Origin: Basidiobolus meristosporus CBS 931.73
Taxonomy: Eukaryota > Basidiobolomycota > Basidiobolomycetes > Basidiobolales > Basidiobolaceae
Length of the DNA: 44,413 bases
Direction of reading: 5' to 3'
Assembly: GCA_002104905.1 (NCBI GenBank)
Contig: MCFE01000695.1
Coordinates: forward strand, 1 to 44,413
Shown here in pieces: positions 42,965-44,413 of this stretch. Within the stretch, counting starts at the first letter, position 1. Each line of letters opens with the position of its first letter. The notes beneath the pieces were generated by a model, which worked only from the letters and a program-made list of their open reading frames with translations, had not been told where the DNA came from and did not search any database. A program made the translations under genes and the position numbers.

Positions 42965-44413
42965 GGCAGAGGTTGTAGCTTCTTCAGAGGCAGCATTGAC
43001 AATGTGACCTGCAGAGTCCCAGAGCTCTTCAAATGGTGCATCACTTAAGTCAGCAAGGAGGGAAATGGCATGGTTCTTGAGGAAGTATGCCACATCATAG
43101 GAGGGGGCTTGTCTCTTGATGGCAGCAAAGAAAGACAGAATGGCAACATGGGCTGGAGGCTTGTTGAACAGTAGAGAGTCAGAGGATTCAGATTCTTCAG
43201 GCACTATCTTGAAGTCAGTTTTCAGCCAGTTAAGGTTCTTCTCCACAAAGGCAACAAATGGGTCAGCAATGTTTTGGTCTAGGATAACCTCCAGAATCTT
43301 CCCTTTTCTCCAGGCCAGGTTGACAATTCTTGAGAGCTGAATATTGCATGCCTTGAGTGCTTTCCTGATGTTGGAAATGGGAGTCCAGGGAACTTGCTTC
43401 AAGTACACCACAGTCCAGGTAGAAGCTGGTGGTAGGTTTGCTGGGGGCTTGTAAGTCCTTCTGTGTGGCAATGGAGCTGCAGTAGTCAGATTGGAGTCCA
43501 CATTCTCAGTAGAGGGTTTTCTTGATGTGTCTTGCTGAATGGTACTGGAGCTGGATGTGCTGATAATTCTTGCTAGAACCTTGCCTGCATAAGTCTGAGG
43601 TATAGCTGAGGTGACTGTAGAGGTGGTGGCAGCTGGTGCAGGTGGAGAGGCAGAAACTGAAGCAGGAACTGAGGTCACCTGGGAGAAGGCAGTAGAAGCA
43701 GGTTTTCTGGGAGGAACAGAGTTCACTATCCAGTTGTTCTGTAAAACACTGGAGTAGCTTTTCTGTGGAACAGGATCTTGCTCTTGAACAGGAACAGAAG
43801 CAGGAGGCTGGGGCTGAGCAGTAGTGGTAAGGCAGTGGCACTCCAAGGAAGCTTTTTGCAAGGCATCTCTGGCAGTTTTCAGGGCAGTATTGGCTTCATT
43901 CTTGAGCTTCTTGCATTGGGCATCCAGTCTCTTGTTTTCAATAGCCAGGGCAGTATTGGCAGCCTCTAAATCAGCAATTCTCTTCTCAATTGCAAGGAAT
44001 CTCTGAAGAAATGCATCAGTAGAAGTGCTGGCATCTGGGAGAGCAGTGGCAGGAATAGAGTCCATTGACAGTGGGCTTCTTGGAGGCAAGGAAAGTGGAC
44101 TGGCAGATTCAGGCACAAAAGGAGATATCCTGGCAGGAGGAGAAGGAGTATCCAAGGCAGTAACAGAGGCAATTCTTGTTGGTGAAGCAGCAGCAGGGGA
44201 GGCAAGCCTGTTCAGAAACTGGGCAGGAGAGAGTGCTTGAGGAGAGGGAGTCTTCAGCTTGCCAAGCATGTCTTCCATCAGAGTGATACCAATATTCCTG
44301 GTGCATTTGCAGAGAAAAGTAAGCTTCCTGAGTCTGCCAGCTCTTCCATTCCTTCTGATAGTTCCTTTGTTTCCACAGTTGGGGCAAGAAATCTTCTTGA
44401 CAGACTTGTCAAA
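42962..44413 (-). CDS. non-LTR retrotransposon A2, ORF1 (partial)
   Basis: RNA-binding ORF1 protein of element A2. The frame is open to the window edge, so the N-terminus is missing. Order of visible parts: a zinc-ribbon-like CPNCGNKGTIRRNGRAG...CKC at once after the edge; Ser/Pro/Ala-rich segment; coiled coil (FLQRFLAIEKRIADLEAANT and following heptads) about residues 120-170; Ser/Thr/Pro linker; an RRM-like domain (PASTWTVVYLKQVPWTPISN, IVNLAWRKGKILEVILDQ); and a helical C-terminal part ending EEATTSA at TGA. The coiled coil-RRM order recalls L1 ORF1p, while the zinc ribbon replaces the CCHC knuckles common in other LINE clades. It is homologous to B2 ORF1. Confidence 0.85.
   Translation of the reverse strand, partial: FDKSVKKISCPNCGNKGTIRRNGRAGRLRKLTFLCKCTRNIGITLMEDMLGKLKTPSPQALSPAQFLNRLASPAAASPTRIASVTALDTPSPPARISPFVPESASPLSLPPRSPLSMDSIPATALPDASTSTDAFLQRFLAIEKRIADLEAANTALAIENKRLDAQCKKLKNEANTALKTARDALQKASLECHCLTTTAQPQPPASVPVQEQDPVPQKSYSSVLQNNWIVNSVPPRKPASTAFSQVTSVPASVSASPPAPAATTSTVTSAIPQTYAGKVLARIISTSSSSTIQQDTSRKPSTENVDSNLTTAAPLPHRRTYKPPANLPPASTWTVVYLKQVPWTPISNIRKALKACNIQLSRIVNLAWRKGKILEVILDQNIADPFVAFVEKNLNWLKTDFKIVPEESESSDSLLFNKPPAHVAILSFFAAIKRQAPSYDVAYFLKNHAISLLADLSDAPFEELWDSAGHIVNAASEEATTSA

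Overview
The window is nuclear DNA of a fungus, probably but not certainly an early-diverging (non-Dikarya) lineage. Genes have short introns (about 50-130 nt, most 52-70 nt, plus one of 334 nt) with GTAAGT/GTATGT-type donors and CTAAC-like branch sites. They use the standard code, with TGA acting as a stop in a host gene. The host genes encode cytosolic ribosomal proteins, TFIIS, V-ATPase subunit H and a cytochrome b5-acyl-CoA dehydrogenase fusion typical of fungi.

Positions 1-24,000 are host DNA: widely spaced, apparently intact genes separated by long stretches with no recognisable gene. In order: ribosomal protein uL22 (+), a vacuolar-type amino acid transporter (-), V-ATPase subunit H in 11 exons (-), divergent ribosomal protein eL38 (+), TFIIS in 6 exons (+), a universal stress protein (-), the cytochrome b5-acyl-CoA dehydrogenase fusion (-), one old solo LTR, and a DHA1-type MFS transporter (+). 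These look like housekeeping and metabolic genes with no shared pathway.

Positions 24,060-25,680 hold a decayed GH89 alpha-N-acetylglucosaminidase gene that has lost its N-terminal part. From 25,735 to the end the window is a repeat island. Two related non-LTR retrotransposon families, called A and B here, lie head to tail on the minus strand: B1-A1, later B2-A2. A1 is split by a young Ty1/copia element with 349-bp LTRs and a 5-bp target duplication. Between A1 and B2 lie a small terminal-inverted-repeat element, three 155-bp tandem repeats, a large foldback repeat, and three broken plus-strand ORFs that I do not recognise.

The most interesting observation is at the ORF1/ORF2 boundary of family A. 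The two ORFs are in the same frame, separated by one stop in the context UGA-CUA. A perfect 7-bp hairpin starts 12 nt after the stop, and no AUG lies between the stop and the endonuclease active-site residues. Two copies conserve this. It is the classical layout of stop-codon readthrough and suggests an ORF1-ORF2 fusion made by recoding. Families A and B also share a 3' tail that ends in a small stem-loop and CCCCTAA instead of poly(A).
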